Shown: positions 8,775 through 18,278, numbered from the stretch's first letter. The stretch: DNA of 64,000 nucleotides from Candidatus Limosilactobacillus intestinigallinarum (GCA_019117285.1 DXAA01000011.1:1-64000), one strand, 5' to 3'. Notes: a model not told the origin generated them from the letters alone. A program made the numbers and translations.

Positions 8775-10394
8775 ATGAATAAGGCAATGGCAATCTTAAA
8801 TGATCCCTTCAAGAACAAGGGGACCGCATTTACGATGGAAGAACGGGAACAACTGGGACTGATGGGAGCCCTGCCACCGCGCGTCAAGACCCTTGAGGAG
8901 CAGGCGAGTGAAACCTACGCCCTCTTTGAAACCAAGTCGAGTAACATCGAGAAGCGCCACTTCCTGATGGAGGTCTTCAACACCAACCGGACCCTCTTCT
9001 TCTACCTGATGGGCCAACACATCACCGAATTCATGCCGATCGTGTATGACCCGGTGATCGCCGAATCGATCGAAAACTACAACGAACGTTACCAACGGCC
9101 ACAGGACGCCGTCTACCTCTCTGTTAAGCATCCGGAACGGATCAAGGAGAGCCTGGCCAACGTCAGCGGTGACCGGGACATCCGCTTGATCGTGGTTACC
9201 GACGCCCAGGGGATCCTCGGTATCGGTGACTGGGGGGTTGACGGGGTCGACATCGCGGTCGGCAAGCTGATGGTCTACACGGCCGCCGCCGGGATCAACC
9301 CGGCCCAGGTCCTGCCGGTTTCCATCGATGCCGGGACCGATAACCAACAGCTGTTGGACGACCCGAACTACCTCGGTGAACGACACCACCGGATCAGCGG
9401 CCAGGAATACTTCGACTTCATCGACCGCTTTGTCAGTGAGGTTGAAAAGCTCTACCCGAAGAGCCTGCTCCACTTTGAGGACTTCGGTCGGGGGACCGCG
9501 GCCCGGATCCTCGACAAGTACCAGGATAAGATCCTGACCTTCAACGACGACATCCAGGGGACCGGGATCATTGCCCTCGCCGGAGTCCTCGGTGCCATGA
9601 ACATCTCCAAGGAGAAGCTGGTCGACCAGACCTTCCTGACCTTTGGTGCTGGGACCGCCGGCATGGGGATCGCCAAGATGCTCTACGACGAACTGGTTCG
9701 CCAGGGCCTGAGCCCCGAAGACGCTAAGAAGCACTTCTACCTGGTCGACAAGCAGGGCCTGCTCTTCGATGATACCGAAGGCCTGACCGACAAGCAGAAG
9801 CCATTCACTCGCCAGCGGAGCGAATTTGCCAACGCCGACGAGCTGACCAACCTGCTGGCCGTGGTCAAGGCGGTGCACCCAACCGTGATGATCGGGACCT
9901 CCACCCAGCCGGGCACCTTCGACGAGGCCGTGGTCAAGGAGATGGCCGCCCACACCAAGCGGCCAGTGATCTTCCCACTGTCCAACCCAACCAAGCTGGC
10001 CGAGGCCAAGGCTGAAGATCTCTTGAAGTGGACCGATGGCCGGGCCCTCGTGGCAACTGGGATCCCGGTTGACGACATCACCTACCAGGGCGTGACCTAC
10101 CAGATCGGTCAGGCCAACAACGCCCTGATCTATCCTGGGGTTGGCTTCGGTGCCCTGGCCGTTCAGGCAAGCAAACTGAACGACACCATGTTGGCCGCCG
10201 CTGCCCACGCCCTGTCTGGCTTGGTCGACCCCGACCAACCAGGTGCCGCCGTCCTGCCACCAGTGGCCAAGCTGGCTGAATTCTCCCAGCGGGTTGCCCA
10301 AAAGGTTGCCCAATCCGCCATTGATCAAGGCTTGACTGACATGACCGATGCCAAACAGGCGGTAGCCGCTGCCAAGTGGGAGGCTAAGTACTAA
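8775..10394 (+). CDS. mleS: Malolactic enzyme (NAD- and Mn-dependent malate decarboxylase to lactate)
   Basis: A 539-residue enzyme of the malic enzyme family. Long stretches match malolactic enzymes as I recall them from Oenococcus: AILNDPFxNKGTAFT at the N-terminus, [12 protein letters not shown]-like [21 protein letters not shown], the metal-binding LHFEDFGRG and FNDDIQGTG, the Rossmann [10 protein letters not shown], and [20 protein letters not shown]. It converts L-malate to L-lactate and CO2 in the cytoplasm, helping pH balance. A plain malic enzyme (pyruvate product) is the alternative but fits less well. The start at 8775 follows AAAAGGAAG; the earlier ATG in the track lies in the promoter. 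No permease is adjacent. A terminator separates it from fumC. Confidence 0.9.
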   Translation: MNKAMAILNDPFKNKGTAFTMEEREQLGLMGALPPRVKTLEEQASETYALFETKSSNIEKRHFLMEVFNTNRTLFFYLMGQHITEFMPIVYDPVIAESIENYNERYQRPQDAVYLSVKHPERIKESLANVSGDRDIRLIVVTDAQGILGIGDWGVDGVDIAVGKLMVYTAAAGINPAQVLPVSIDAGTDNQQLLDDPNYLGERHHRISGQEYFDFIDRFVSEVEKLYPKSLLHFEDFGRGTAARILDKYQDKILTFNDDIQGTGIIALAGVLGAMNISKEKLVDQTFLTFGAGTAGMGIAKMLYDELVRQGLSPEDAKKHFYLVDKQGLLFDDTEGLTDKQKPFTRQRSEFANADELTNLLAVVKAVHPTVMIGTSTQPGTFDEAVVKEMAAHTKRPVIFPLSNPTKLAEAKAEDLLKWTDGRALVATGIPVDDITYQGVTYQIGQANNALIYPGVGFGALAVQASKLNDTMLAAAAHALSGLVDPDQPGAAVLPPVAKLAEFSQRVAQKVAQSAIDQGLTDMTDAKQAVAAAKWEAKY

Positions 10395-10463
10395 TAAGTG
10401 CGTCCGGCTGGGCAAAAGCACCTGGTTCAGTCTAAAAAGTTTGTGATTCTGATCTTAAAATCA

Positions 10464-10507
10464 AAAATTCTCAAGAAATTTATTTAATAAAATCTTGAGA
10501 ATTTTTT
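10464..10507 (+). terminator. Terminator after mleS
   Basis: AAAATTCTCAAGA pairs with TCTTGAGAATTTT and is followed by a T run. Confidence 0.85.
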
Positions 10508-10706
10508 ATTTGCTTGATTGTGAAAAAAATTACAGGCAATGAATGGAAACGCCTTAACCGCGGCCCACTATTCAATCGTCATAAGTGAAATTTATGGAAT
10601 ACTTAAGGTTTGACTATGTCGGGGGCGACGGGTTAGGATAGTGGTGTAATGATGTGTAACATTTCACAAATGATAACTTTTGATTACACTATTGGAGGCG
10701 TCAAAA
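10508..10706 (+). promoter_or_regulatory. fumC promoter region with two Rex-like sites
   Basis: TTGACT (10610-10615) and TAGGAT (10634-10639), 18 nt apart, form a plausible promoter. Just downstream, ATGTGTAACATTTCACAA (10652-10669) matches the Rex operator pattern TTGTGAAATATTTCACAA at 15 of 18 positions by eye. A weaker copy, TTGTGAAAAAAATTACAG, lies at 10518-10535. A half cre-like sequence (ATGGAAACG) is at 10542. No gene is visible in this stretch. Confidence 0.5.
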
Positions 10707-12098
10707 ATGACAGAATACCGTACTGAAGAAGACACCCTGGGTCCCGTTAAGATTCCCGCTGATGCACTGTGGGGACCACAGACGGAACGTAGCCGGAACA
10801 ACTTCCCAACTGGTCAATACATGCCACTGGCCATCATCCGGGCACTGCTGAACATCAAGAAGGCCGCTGCCCAGGCTAACATGGAAACTAAGGCCATCTC
10901 TGATGAGAAGGGTAACCTGATCGTCAAGGCTATCGACGAACTGCTGGCCCTGAGTGACGAAGACCTCCGTAAGGACTTCCCACTGAAGGTTTACCAGACC
11001 GGTTCTGGTACCCAGACTAACATGAACACGAACGAGGTTGTTGCCCACAAGGCCCACCAACTCAACCCAGATGTTGAAATTCTGCCAAACGACGATGTTA
11101 ACAAGGGCCAAAGTTCCAACGATACCTTCCCAACGGCCATGAACGTGGTGGCCCTGGAAGCCGTTAACAAGCTGAAGCCAGCCGTTCAACACCTGATCGA
11201 TGAGCTGAAGATCAAGCAGGACAAGTACTGGAAGACGGTCAAGGTTGGCCGGACCCACCTGCAAGATGCCGTGCCGTTGACGTTTGGTCAGGAGGTTTCC
11301 GGTTACGTTGCCGCCCTCGAACACGACCTGGACTACATCAAGACCCTGGAACCAACCTTAGACGAATTGGCCATCGGTGGAACGGCCGTTGGTACTGGCC
11401 TGAACGCCGCTGAGGGGATGCCAGAGAAGATCGCCGAAAAGCTCTCCGCAGTTTACGGCCTGAACCTGACCGCCAAGAGCAACAAGTTCTACGGCCTGGC
11501 TAACCACTCCGGCTTAAACGTTGTCCACGGGGCCCTGAAGACCCTGGCTGCTGACATGTTTAAGATCGCCCAGGACATCCGTTTCCTTGCTTCTGGTCCC
11601 CGGGCTGGTTACGACGAATTAAACATCCCAGCGAACGAACCTGGTTCATCCATCATGCCTGGTAAGGTTAACCCAACCCAGGCCGAGGCCGTGACGATGG
11701 CCGCACTCCGGGTCTTCGGTAACGACACCGTAGTTACGATGGCTTCATCCCAAGGTAACTTCGAGATGAACGTCTACAAGCCAGTCATGATCGACGCCTT
11801 CCTCGAATCCGCCGACCTGCTGACCGGGACGATCACTGGCTTCACGGACCGTTGCGTCAAGGGCCTGACCGTCAACGAAAAGCGGATGGCGGAACTGGTT
11901 GACAACTCCCTGATGACGGTTACGGCACTGTCACCACACATCGGTTACCACGACAGCGCCAAGATTGCCCAGGCCGCAGACAAGGCCGGCAGCACGCTGA
12001 AGGAAGCCGCTCTGAAGTCTGGCAAGGTCACGGAAGAACAATACGATGAGTGGATGGACATGCTGAAGATGACCAACGCTGATCGCAAGGACAAGTAA
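10707..12098 (+). CDS. fumC: Fumarate hydratase, class II
   Basis: A 463-residue class II fumarase, an iron-free homotetramer that interconverts malate and fumarate. Signature elements are TGSGTQTNMNTNEV, the active-site GQSSNDTFPTAM and the loop GSSIMPGKVNPTQAEA with the catalytic Ser. The ATG at 10707 is preceded by GGAGG 8 nt upstream; the TTG at 10680 in the track has no such site. In this setting it most likely runs malate to fumarate, feeding the reductase that follows 75 nt later. Codon use suggests high expression. Regulation by Rex is suggested by the upstream operator-like sequence. Confidence 0.95.
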   Translation: MTEYRTEEDTLGPVKIPADALWGPQTERSRNNFPTGQYMPLAIIRALLNIKKAAAQANMETKAISDEKGNLIVKAIDELLALSDEDLRKDFPLKVYQTGSGTQTNMNTNEVVAHKAHQLNPDVEILPNDDVNKGQSSNDTFPTAMNVVALEAVNKLKPAVQHLIDELKIKQDKYWKTVKVGRTHLQDAVPLTFGQEVSGYVAALEHDLDYIKTLEPTLDELAIGGTAVGTGLNAAEGMPEKIAEKLSAVYGLNLTAKSNKFYGLANHSGLNVVHGALKTLAADMFKIAQDIRFLASGPRAGYDELNIPANEPGSSIMPGKVNPTQAEAVTMAALRVFGNDTVVTMASSQGNFEMNVYKPVMIDAFLESADLLTGTITGFTDRCVKGLTVNEKRMAELVDNSLMTVTALSPHIGYHDSAKIAQAADKAGSTLKEAALKSGKVTEEQYDEWMDMLKMTNADRKDK

Positions 12099-12110
12099 TT
12101 AAACGGCAAC

Positions 12111-12137
12111 AGGGGCAGGCGAGGATCGGCTGCCTCT
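12111..12137 (+). terminator. Hairpin between fumC and the fumarate reductase gene
   Basis: AGGGGCAG and CTGCCTCT pair, with only a weak T tract. It is more likely an mRNA stabilising or partial termination element than a full terminator. Confidence 0.4.
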
Positions 12138-12173
12138 TTGCCTGGTTAAACACACGAAAAGGAGCGCATTATA

Positions 12174-13568
12174 ATGGCAGAAAAGTTTCAACCATTATCC
12201 GTAAGCAAGCTGGCGGACAGCTACGACGCCGTCATCATCGGTTCCGGTGGTACCGGCCTGTCCGCGGCCATCCAGGCCCATGAGCTGGGTCTGAAGGTGG
12301 CCGTCTTTGAAAAGGAAGCCGAACTGGGTGGGAACACCAACCGGGCTTCCTCCGGGATGAATGCTGCCGAGACCAACGTACAACTGCAGCACGGGGTCAT
12401 CGACAACGTGGCCGACTTCTACCACGAAACATACAAGGATGGTGGCCGCCTGAACGATAAGGACATGCTGGGTTACTTTGTCTACCACACGGCACCGGCA
12501 ATCGACTGGCTGGCCGATCACGGCATCAAGCTGGATGACATCACGGTGACCGGGGGGATGTCCAAGAAGCGGACTCACCGGCCAGCCAGCATGGCCCCAA
12601 TTGGTGGCTTCCTGGTCAAGAGTCTGTTAGACGTCGTTGCCAAGGAAGACATCCCGGTCTTCAACAAGACCAAGGTCACTAGCCTGGTTCAAGACGAAAA
12701 CGGCAAGATCGACGGGGTCAAGGTCAACGCCAACGGTCTGATCAAGACGATTGGTGCCAAGGCGGTCATCCTGGCCACCGGTGGTTTCGGGGCTTCCAAG
12801 GAATACATCGAACGGTTCCGTCCCGACCTTAAGGACTACAAGACCACGAACCAGCCGGGTGCCACCGGTGACGGCCTCAAGCTGGCCGAAAACGTCGGTG
12901 CCGAGCTGATGCAGATGAACCTGGTCCAGGTGCACCCAACGGTTCAGCAGGATCACCCCCACGTCTACCTGATCGGTGAGGCGGTTCGTGGTGAGGGTGC
13001 CATCCTGGTCAACGCCCAGGGGAAGCGGTTCGTCAACGAGCTCAACACTCGGAAGATCGTTTCCAACAGCATCACGGCTTTGCCGGAACACAGTGCCTAC
13101 CTGATCTTTGACCAGGGCATCCGTGACCGGGCCAAGGCCATCGAGTTCTACGACAAGACTGGTCTGGTGGTTCACGGTGACACCATCGAAGACCTCGCCA
13201 AGAAGCTGAAGATGGACCCAGACACGCTGGCCCAGACAGTGGCAACCTGGAACAAAGCCGTGGAAGACCACCACGATGCCGAGTTTGGCCGGACCACCGG
13301 GATGGACCGGGGAATCAGCAAGCCTGGTTTCTTCGCCATCCACATCGCCCCAGCCATCCACTACACGATGGGTGGGATCCACATCACACCGAAGACCCAA
13401 GTACTCGACGGTAACGGTGATGTGATCAAGGGTCTGTTCGCAGCCGGTGAAGTTGCCGGGGGACTCCACGGTAACAACCGGGTCGGCGGAAACTCCATTG
13501 CCGAAACAGTGGTCTTTGGTCGTCAGGCTGGGCAACAGGTCACCCTGTACGTTCGCAAGCAAAAGTAA
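12174..13568 (+). CDS. Soluble fumarate reductase flavoprotein (flavocytochrome c family)
   Basis: A 464-residue FAD-dependent enzyme expected to reduce fumarate to succinate. The FAD-binding motif is DAVIIGSGGTGLSAAIQAHE near residue 19. The covering domain includes GGNTNRASSGMNAA, and the substrate/active-site region carries HPTVQ, RGEGAILVN and HYTMGGIHI, with the C-terminal GGLHGNNRVGGNSIAE. There is no heme domain, FMN-binding domain or signal peptide, so it is a cytoplasmic single-subunit form and its electron donor is not evident. GGAG precedes the ATG. It probably shares a transcript with fumC and the carrier downstream, giving a malate-to-succinate route that reoxidises cofactors. 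Confidence 0.88.
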   Translation: MAEKFQPLSVSKLADSYDAVIIGSGGTGLSAAIQAHELGLKVAVFEKEAELGGNTNRASSGMNAAETNVQLQHGVIDNVADFYHETYKDGGRLNDKDMLGYFVYHTAPAIDWLADHGIKLDDITVTGGMSKKRTHRPASMAPIGGFLVKSLLDVVAKEDIPVFNKTKVTSLVQDENGKIDGVKVNANGLIKTIGAKAVILATGGFGASKEYIERFRPDLKDYKTTNQPGATGDGLKLAENVGAELMQMNLVQVHPTVQQDHPHVYLIGEAVRGEGAILVNAQGKRFVNELNTRKIVSNSITALPEHSAYLIFDQGIRDRAKAIEFYDKTGLVVHGDTIEDLAKKLKMDPDTLAQTVATWNKAVEDHHDAEFGRTTGMDRGISKPGFFAIHIAPAIHYTMGGIHITPKTQVLDGNGDVIKGLFAAGEVAGGLHGNNRVGGNSIAETVVFGRQAGQQVTLYVRKQK

Positions 13569-13649
13569 TTGGCATTAACGGTCGGGGGTTCCGGCCGACG
13601 TGCCTTGCAATTATTATCAACGATGAGACATAAGAGGAATTATTGAAAG

Positions 13650-15071
13650 ATGAAAAAATTAGAACACGTTAACTACCGTGGCTTCATCTTGCCAGTCGTC
13701 GTGGGATTGATCCTCTGGCTGATGGCGCCAATCAAACCGGCCGCGGTACCGGTTGCCGGCTGGCACATGTTCGCCCTGTTTGTGGGGACGATCATTGCCT
13801 GCATCACCCGGCCGTTGCCCATCGGTGGGGTTTCAATTGTCGCTTTTGCCTTAACCGTTCTGACCAAGACGGTACCAATGGACAAGGCAATTGTCGGCTT
13901 CGGGAACGCCTCTATCTGGATGATCGCGATGGCCTTCTTCATCGCCCGGGGGTTCATCAAGACCGGTCTCGGCCGGCGGATCGCCCTCAACTTTGTGAAG
14001 GCCTTCGGTAAGCGGACCCTGGGTCTGGCCTACTCCCTGATCGGGGTTGACCTGATCCTAGCCCCAGCCACGCCAAGTAACACGGCCCGTGCCGGTGGGG
14101 TCCTGTACCCAATCATCAAGTCCCTGTCCCAGTCCTTTGGTTCCGACCCGAAGAACGGGACCCAGCGCAAGATCGGTTCCTTCCTGATCTTCGCCGAATA
14201 CCATGGTGACATGATCACCGCGGCCATGTTCATGACCGCGATGGCCGCCAACCCGCTGGTCCAAACCTTAGCTAAGGGATGCGGCGTCAACATTACCTGG
14301 GGTGGCTGGTTCCTGGCCGCCCTGGTCCCGGGGATCATCTCATTGATCATCGTTCCATGGTTGATCTACAAGATGTACCCGCCGGAGATCAAGGAAACGC
14401 CGAACGCCAAGCAATCGGCGGAAAAACAGCTTACCGAGATGGGCCCAATGAGTGTGGCCGAAAAGATCATGGCCGTTATCTTTGTCCTGGCCCTGATCCT
14501 GTGGATGACTGGGAGCTTCATCGGCATCGACGCCACCCTGGCCGCCTTCATCGCCCTGGCCCTCTTACTGCTGACCGGGGTTCTGAGCTGACAGGATGTC
14601 CTTCACGAGACTGGTGCCTGGAACACCCTGACCTGGTTCTCCGTCCTGGTTATGATGGCCGGTTCCCTGACCAGCCTGGGCTTCATCCCCTGGCTGAGTA
14701 AGGCGATCAGCAGTTCCCTGCACGGGATGAACTGGGTCCTCGTCCTGATCATCCTGATCGTCTTCTACTTCTACAGTCACTACCTGTTCGCCAGTTCAAC
14801 GGCTCACGTTACGGCGATGTACAGTGCCCTGTTAGCCGTTGCCATCTCTGCAAGTGTGCCACCAATGCTGGCGGCCCTCCTGCTTGGGTTCTTCGGTAAC
14901 CTGATGGCTTCCACGACCCACTACGCCTCTGGTCCGGCGCCAGTTCTCTTCGGTTCTGGCTACGTTCCGCAGTCTAAGTGGTGGACGCTGAACTTTGTCC
15001 TGGGGATCTTCTACCTGGTCGTTTGGATCGGGATCGGTAGTCTCTGGATGAAGCTGATCGGTATGTGGTAA
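13650..15071 (+). pseudogene. DASS-family dicarboxylate carrier interrupted by an in-frame TGA
   Basis: The first 313 codons and the later 139-codon ORF lie in the same reading frame and together make one DASS (SLC13-like) anion carrier of about 473 residues with many membrane segments. Family marks are PLPIGGVSIVAFALTVL, APATPSNTARAGG near the first substrate motif and, after the break, FASSTAHVTAMYSALL. Codon 314 (14589-14591) is TGA where the context GVLS-x-QDVLHETGAWNTL calls for Trp (TGG). A single base change or a sequencing error explains it. The protein would bring malate, fumarate or succinate across the membrane. Both halves remain free of other lesions, so the change is recent, wrong or tolerated. 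Confidence 0.85.
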
Positions 15072-15081
15072 TTAAATCAAC

Positions 15082-15118
15082 GAGTCTGACTAGCAATTTG
15101 CTAATCAGGCTCTTTTTG
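15082..15118 (+). terminator. Terminator after the dicarboxylate carrier
   Basis: GAGTCTGACTAGCAA pairs with TTGCTAATCAGGCTC; TTTTT follows. Confidence 0.88.
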
Positions 15119-15185
15119 TTTTCTCCCGTGAAGAATTGCTATAATAAACTATTGTAAGTAAAATCTGCCCGATGGAGGAAAACAA

Positions 15186-16073
15186 ATGAACACGCGTGAT
15201 CTACAGTATTTTGTCGCCCTGGTTAAGTACAAGAACTACACCCAGGTGGCCAAGCAATTCCAGGTATCCCAGCCCACGATCACCCAGGCGATCCAGCGGC
15301 TTGAACGCGAATTTGGTGCGCCCCTGGTCCGCAAAGACCGGGTCCACCGCGACGAGATGATCACCCGTAGTGGACGCCTGCTCTACGCCAACGCCCAGCT
15401 GATCAACGAGAAGATTGAGCTAACCCACAAGGAGATCCGCCGGGCCAACCAGAAACAGATCCGCTTTGGGATGCCGCCAATCATCGGCAAACTCTACATC
15501 TCTAAGATCGTCAGCGAGTTCTCCAAAGATCTCCTGTCGCGGCTCAAGATTACCTCGGTCGGCTCCCACGAGCTGCTGAACCAGGTCCGCAACGGCAAGA
15601 TCGACATCGCCCTGCTGGGGTCGACCGCGCCGATCAACGAACCCGGGGTGTTTGCTGACCTGATCTCAACCCGGCGTTTTGGGGTGATCGTCAGTACGAC
15701 CAACCCGCTGGCCAAGCGCGACCGGGTCAGCTTCAAAGAGCTGGCGGACGAGCGCTTCATCAGCTTCGACCAGCAATACGTTCACCAGGCCGCTTTTCGG
15801 GCGTACTGTACCTATGCCCAAATCAACCCGACCGTGGCAATGTATCGGATTCCCAACATCTCCTGGATCAAGGAGCTGGTGCGTCAGGACATCGGGATCA
15901 GCCTGATGGCCAAGGACGCCGTAGCCAACGAGCCGGGGATCAAGTTCGTTGAGATCACCGATCCCCTGCCGGAACGCTTCTACATCTCGGTGGCCACCCG
16001 GGAGGGCTACGTGCTGAGTGCCGATGAGCAGGACTTCCTTGATCGGCTTCGCAAGCTCCACGTTAAAAACTAG
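15186..16073 (+). CDS. LysR-family regulator, paralogue of the mleS-linked regulator
   Basis: A 295-residue LysR-type regulator with helix-turn-helix NYTQVAKQFQVSQPTITQAIQRLEREF and a ligand domain that shares the IRFGMPPIIG stretch with the regulator at 7.8 kb. It follows the dicarboxylate carrier after a strong terminator, with its own TATAAT (15140-15145) and GGAGG before the ATG. The likely role is control of the fumC-fumarate reductase-carrier operon in response to a C4-dicarboxylate. This is inference from position and from the paralogy. Confidence 0.85.
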   Translation: MNTRDLQYFVALVKYKNYTQVAKQFQVSQPTITQAIQRLEREFGAPLVRKDRVHRDEMITRSGRLLYANAQLINEKIELTHKEIRRANQKQIRFGMPPIIGKLYISKIVSEFSKDLLSRLKITSVGSHELLNQVRNGKIDIALLGSTAPINEPGVFADLISTRRFGVIVSTTNPLAKRDRVSFKELADERFISFDQQYVHQAAFRAYCTYAQINPTVAMYRIPNISWIKELVRQDIGISLMAKDAVANEPGIKFVEITDPLPERFYISVATREGYVLSADEQDFLDRLRKLHVKN

Positions 16074-16156
16074 TGCTGGATATTGACAGGGGTCGTATAA
16101 TGATTAGTGATATTTTGGCAAATTTGATTAATTGATTTTGGGGGACATTGAGAGTC

Positions 16157-17521
16157 ATGAGCAAAGATGATGAACTCATGTCGGCGTTCGAGCCGGCGCG
16201 GCACCTATCCGCAAAACACCACATGGCAATTCCATGGCAGGACTTCTTCACCAACGATAATTTCACGCCGGCCAGTGAGGCCAACCTGGTCGAACGGGCG
16301 GCCATCGTCGGCCGGATCGGCCTGATGATGCTTTCCTACGGGACCGGGGCCTGGCGGGTGCGGGACTCGATGAACATCGTGGCCCGAAAACTCAAGATGA
16401 CCTGCACGGTTGACATCGGCCTGGTGTCCCTCGAGTATACCTGTATGGATGCCCACCACAGCTACACCCAGGCGGTCTCACTGCCCAGCACCGGGGTCAA
16501 CACGACCAAGCTCTCCAAGATGGAGCGCTTCATCGATGAGTTCAACGACCATGGTGACGAGATGACGATCGGCGAGATCCACGCCCACCTGGAAAAGATC
16601 GCCCACTCCAAGGGCAATTACGCCCCATACCAGGTGGGGCTGGCGGCGGCCTTGGCCTGCAGTGCCTTCGTTTTCCTGCTCGGTGGGGGACCGATCGAGA
16701 TGATCTGCAGCTTCATCGGTGCCGGTTTGGGTAACTTCGTCCGGCGGAAGCTGATTGACCGCCACATCACCCTCTTCGCCTGCATCGCCGTGGCGGTGGC
16801 GGTGGCCTGCCTGACCTACCTGTTATCGCTGAGCCTGCTCCAGCTCTGCCTCCACGTCAGCTCGCGGCACGAGGCCGGCTACATCGGGGCGATGCTCTTC
16901 ATCATTCCGGGATTCCCGTTCATCACCAGTGGCCTGGACATCTCCAAGTTAGACATGCGGTCCGGTCTGGAGCGGATGGCCTACGCGATTGCCATCATCA
17001 TGGTGGCGACCCTGGTGGGCTGGATCGTGGCCCTGGCGGTGAACCTGCGGCCGGAGAACTTTGCCACCCTGCCGCTGTCGACCATGGCGATGCTGCTGCT
17101 GCGGATCCCGGCCAGCTTCTGCGGGGTCTTCGGCTTCTCAATCATGTTCAATAGTACCCCACGGATGGCGGCGATTGCGGGCCTGATCGGGGCGGTGGCC
17201 AACACCACCCGGCTGGAATTGGTTGACCTGACGATGATTCCGGCGGGGGCCGCGGCCTTCATCGGTGCCCTGGTGGCCGGTCTGCTGGCGGCGGTTGCCA
17301 AGCGCAAGGTCCGCTTCCCCCAGATTTCGATCACGGTCCCATCGATCGTTATCATGGTACCGGGACTCTACCTCTACCGGGGGATGTACAACCTCGGGCT
17401 GACCTCGATCAGCGTCGGTGCCCTCTGGATCACCAAGGCCCTGCTGATCGTTGTCTTCCTACCACTCGGCTTGATTGCGGCCCGGATTCTGACCGATACC
17501 AAGTGGCGCCACAACGGCTGA
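16157..17521 (+). CDS. Threonine/serine exporter family protein, fused ThrE form
   Basis: A 454-residue membrane protein joining the two halves of the ThrE family (DUF1212 and DUF3815). The cytosolic N-terminal part (residues 1-150) has the AAIVGRIGLMMLSYGTGAWRVRDSM block. About ten membrane segments follow, with the conserved IPGFPFITSGLDISKLDM near the middle and VPSIVIMVPGLYLYRGMY towards the end. The family exports threonine and serine or small peptides; the substrate is inferred. The ATG at 16157 sits 10 nt after GGGGGAC and is preferred over TTG at 16148. A split version of the same family lies at 42.1-43.4 kb. It is followed 13 nt later by the UDG-like gene. Confidence 0.85.
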   Translation: MSKDDELMSAFEPARHLSAKHHMAIPWQDFFTNDNFTPASEANLVERAAIVGRIGLMMLSYGTGAWRVRDSMNIVARKLKMTCTVDIGLVSLEYTCMDAHHSYTQAVSLPSTGVNTTKLSKMERFIDEFNDHGDEMTIGEIHAHLEKIAHSKGNYAPYQVGLAAALACSAFVFLLGGGPIEMICSFIGAGLGNFVRRKLIDRHITLFACIAVAVAVACLTYLLSLSLLQLCLHVSSRHEAGYIGAMLFIIPGFPFITSGLDISKLDMRSGLERMAYAIAIIMVATLVGWIVALAVNLRPENFATLPLSTMAMLLLRIPASFCGVFGFSIMFNSTPRMAAIAGLIGAVANTTRLELVDLTMIPAGAAAFIGALVAGLLAAVAKRKVRFPQISITVPSIVIMVPGLYLYRGMYNLGLTSISVGALWITKALLIVVFLPLGLIAARILTDTKWRHNG

Positions 17522-17534
17522 CGGGGGTGAGTGG

Positions 17535-18200
17535 ATGATCATTAAGTATCCCGCTGACCTCCTGGCCCAGGTTAAGGCGGCCACCGCGGGGCGGCGCCTG
17601 ACTGGGTTTACCCCGGGGCAGGGTCCCCGTCATCCGGAGCTAATGCTGATCGGTGAGGCTCCCGGCCGGCACGAGGAGCAGGTCAACATCCCCTTCTCCG
17701 GGGCGTCGGGCCAGGAGCTGATGAAGCTGGTCGAGTCGATCGGCTACTCCCGGCAGACGGTCTACATCACCAGTGTTGTCCGCCAGCGCCCGTACTCGAT
17801 CAAGCGGGTCCGGGACAAAAAGACCGGGGCGATGGTGGAGAAGCGGCCAAACCGGACGCCAACCAAGGGTGAGGTCCGGGCCTTCGCGCCGCTTTTTGAC
17901 TGGGAGCTACACTACGTTGATCCCCAGGTACTGGTCCCGTTGGGAAACACCGCCCTCCAGCGCCTCCTTGGGTCCCAGGCCAACATCGGCCAGCTGCATC
18001 GCCACTTGCTAACCGCCCCAATCCAGGAGGCCGATCCGGCGGGGAAGGGCTACCGGATGAGCCAACGTTCGTACCAGATCTTTCCGATGTACCACCCGGC
18101 GGCGATCCTCTATGCTCGCCGCCTTCAGCCCACGGTGGAGGATGACTGGCAGCGCCTCGGCCGGTTCATGCAGAAATTGCATAATCAGAAAAACAAATAA
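17535..18200 (+). CDS. Uracil-DNA glycosylase superfamily protein without iron-sulfur cysteines
   Basis: A 221-residue member of the UDG superfamily, nearest to the family 4 layout: motif 1 LMLIGEAPGRHEEQ (about residue 37) and the distal MYHPAAIL with the conserved His. Family 4 enzymes normally carry four Cys that hold a 4Fe-4S cluster; this protein has no Cys at all. Activity on uracil therefore cannot be assumed. An insert rich in Lys and Arg (RDKKTGAMVEKRPNRTPTK) lies where other members are shorter. GGGGGTGAG precedes the ATG, and the gene is probably translated from the same mRNA as the exporter upstream. Confidence 0.75.
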   Translation: MIIKYPADLLAQVKAATAGRRLTGFTPGQGPRHPELMLIGEAPGRHEEQVNIPFSGASGQELMKLVESIGYSRQTVYITSVVRQRPYSIKRVRDKKTGAMVEKRPNRTPTKGEVRAFAPLFDWELHYVDPQVLVPLGNTALQRLLGSQANIGQLHRHLLTAPIQEADPAGKGYRMSQRSYQIFPMYHPAAILYARRLQPTVEDDWQRLGRFMQKLHNQKNK

Positions 18201-18228
18201 AGTAATATACTTTTGGCCGTTTTCTCGA

Positions 18229-18278
18229 TATAATAGAAACATAGGTTTTGAAACTTCTTGCTTGCAAGGAGTTTTTTT
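18229..18278 (+). promoter_or_regulatory. Leader of the MFS gene: -10 box followed by an intrinsic terminator
   Basis: A TATAAT box lies at 18229-18234. Between it and the ribosome binding site at 18285 is a terminator: AAACTTCTTG (18251-18260) pairs with CAAGGAGTTT (18265-18274) and is followed by seven T. No room remains for a promoter after the hairpin, so the pump gene must be reached by read-through or antitermination. Confidence 0.6.

Noticed and set aside
8796-10421. Long minus-strand ORF of 541 codons opposite mleS
   Set aside because: It is the antisense shadow of a well-conserved enzyme gene with GC-rich third positions; it has no recognisable domain.
12627-13562. Minus-strand ORF of 311 codons opposite the fumarate reductase gene
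   Set aside because: Shadow of a clear flavoprotein gene.
14589-14591. Selenocysteine reading of the TGA in the carrier
   Set aside because: The position calls for Trp, no selenocysteine insertion hairpin is evident, and no selenium genes are seen here.
16084-16101. TTGACA and TATAAT before the fused ThrE gene as a promoter pair
   Set aside because: Only 7 nt lie between them; the TATAAT may still work, but not with that -35.
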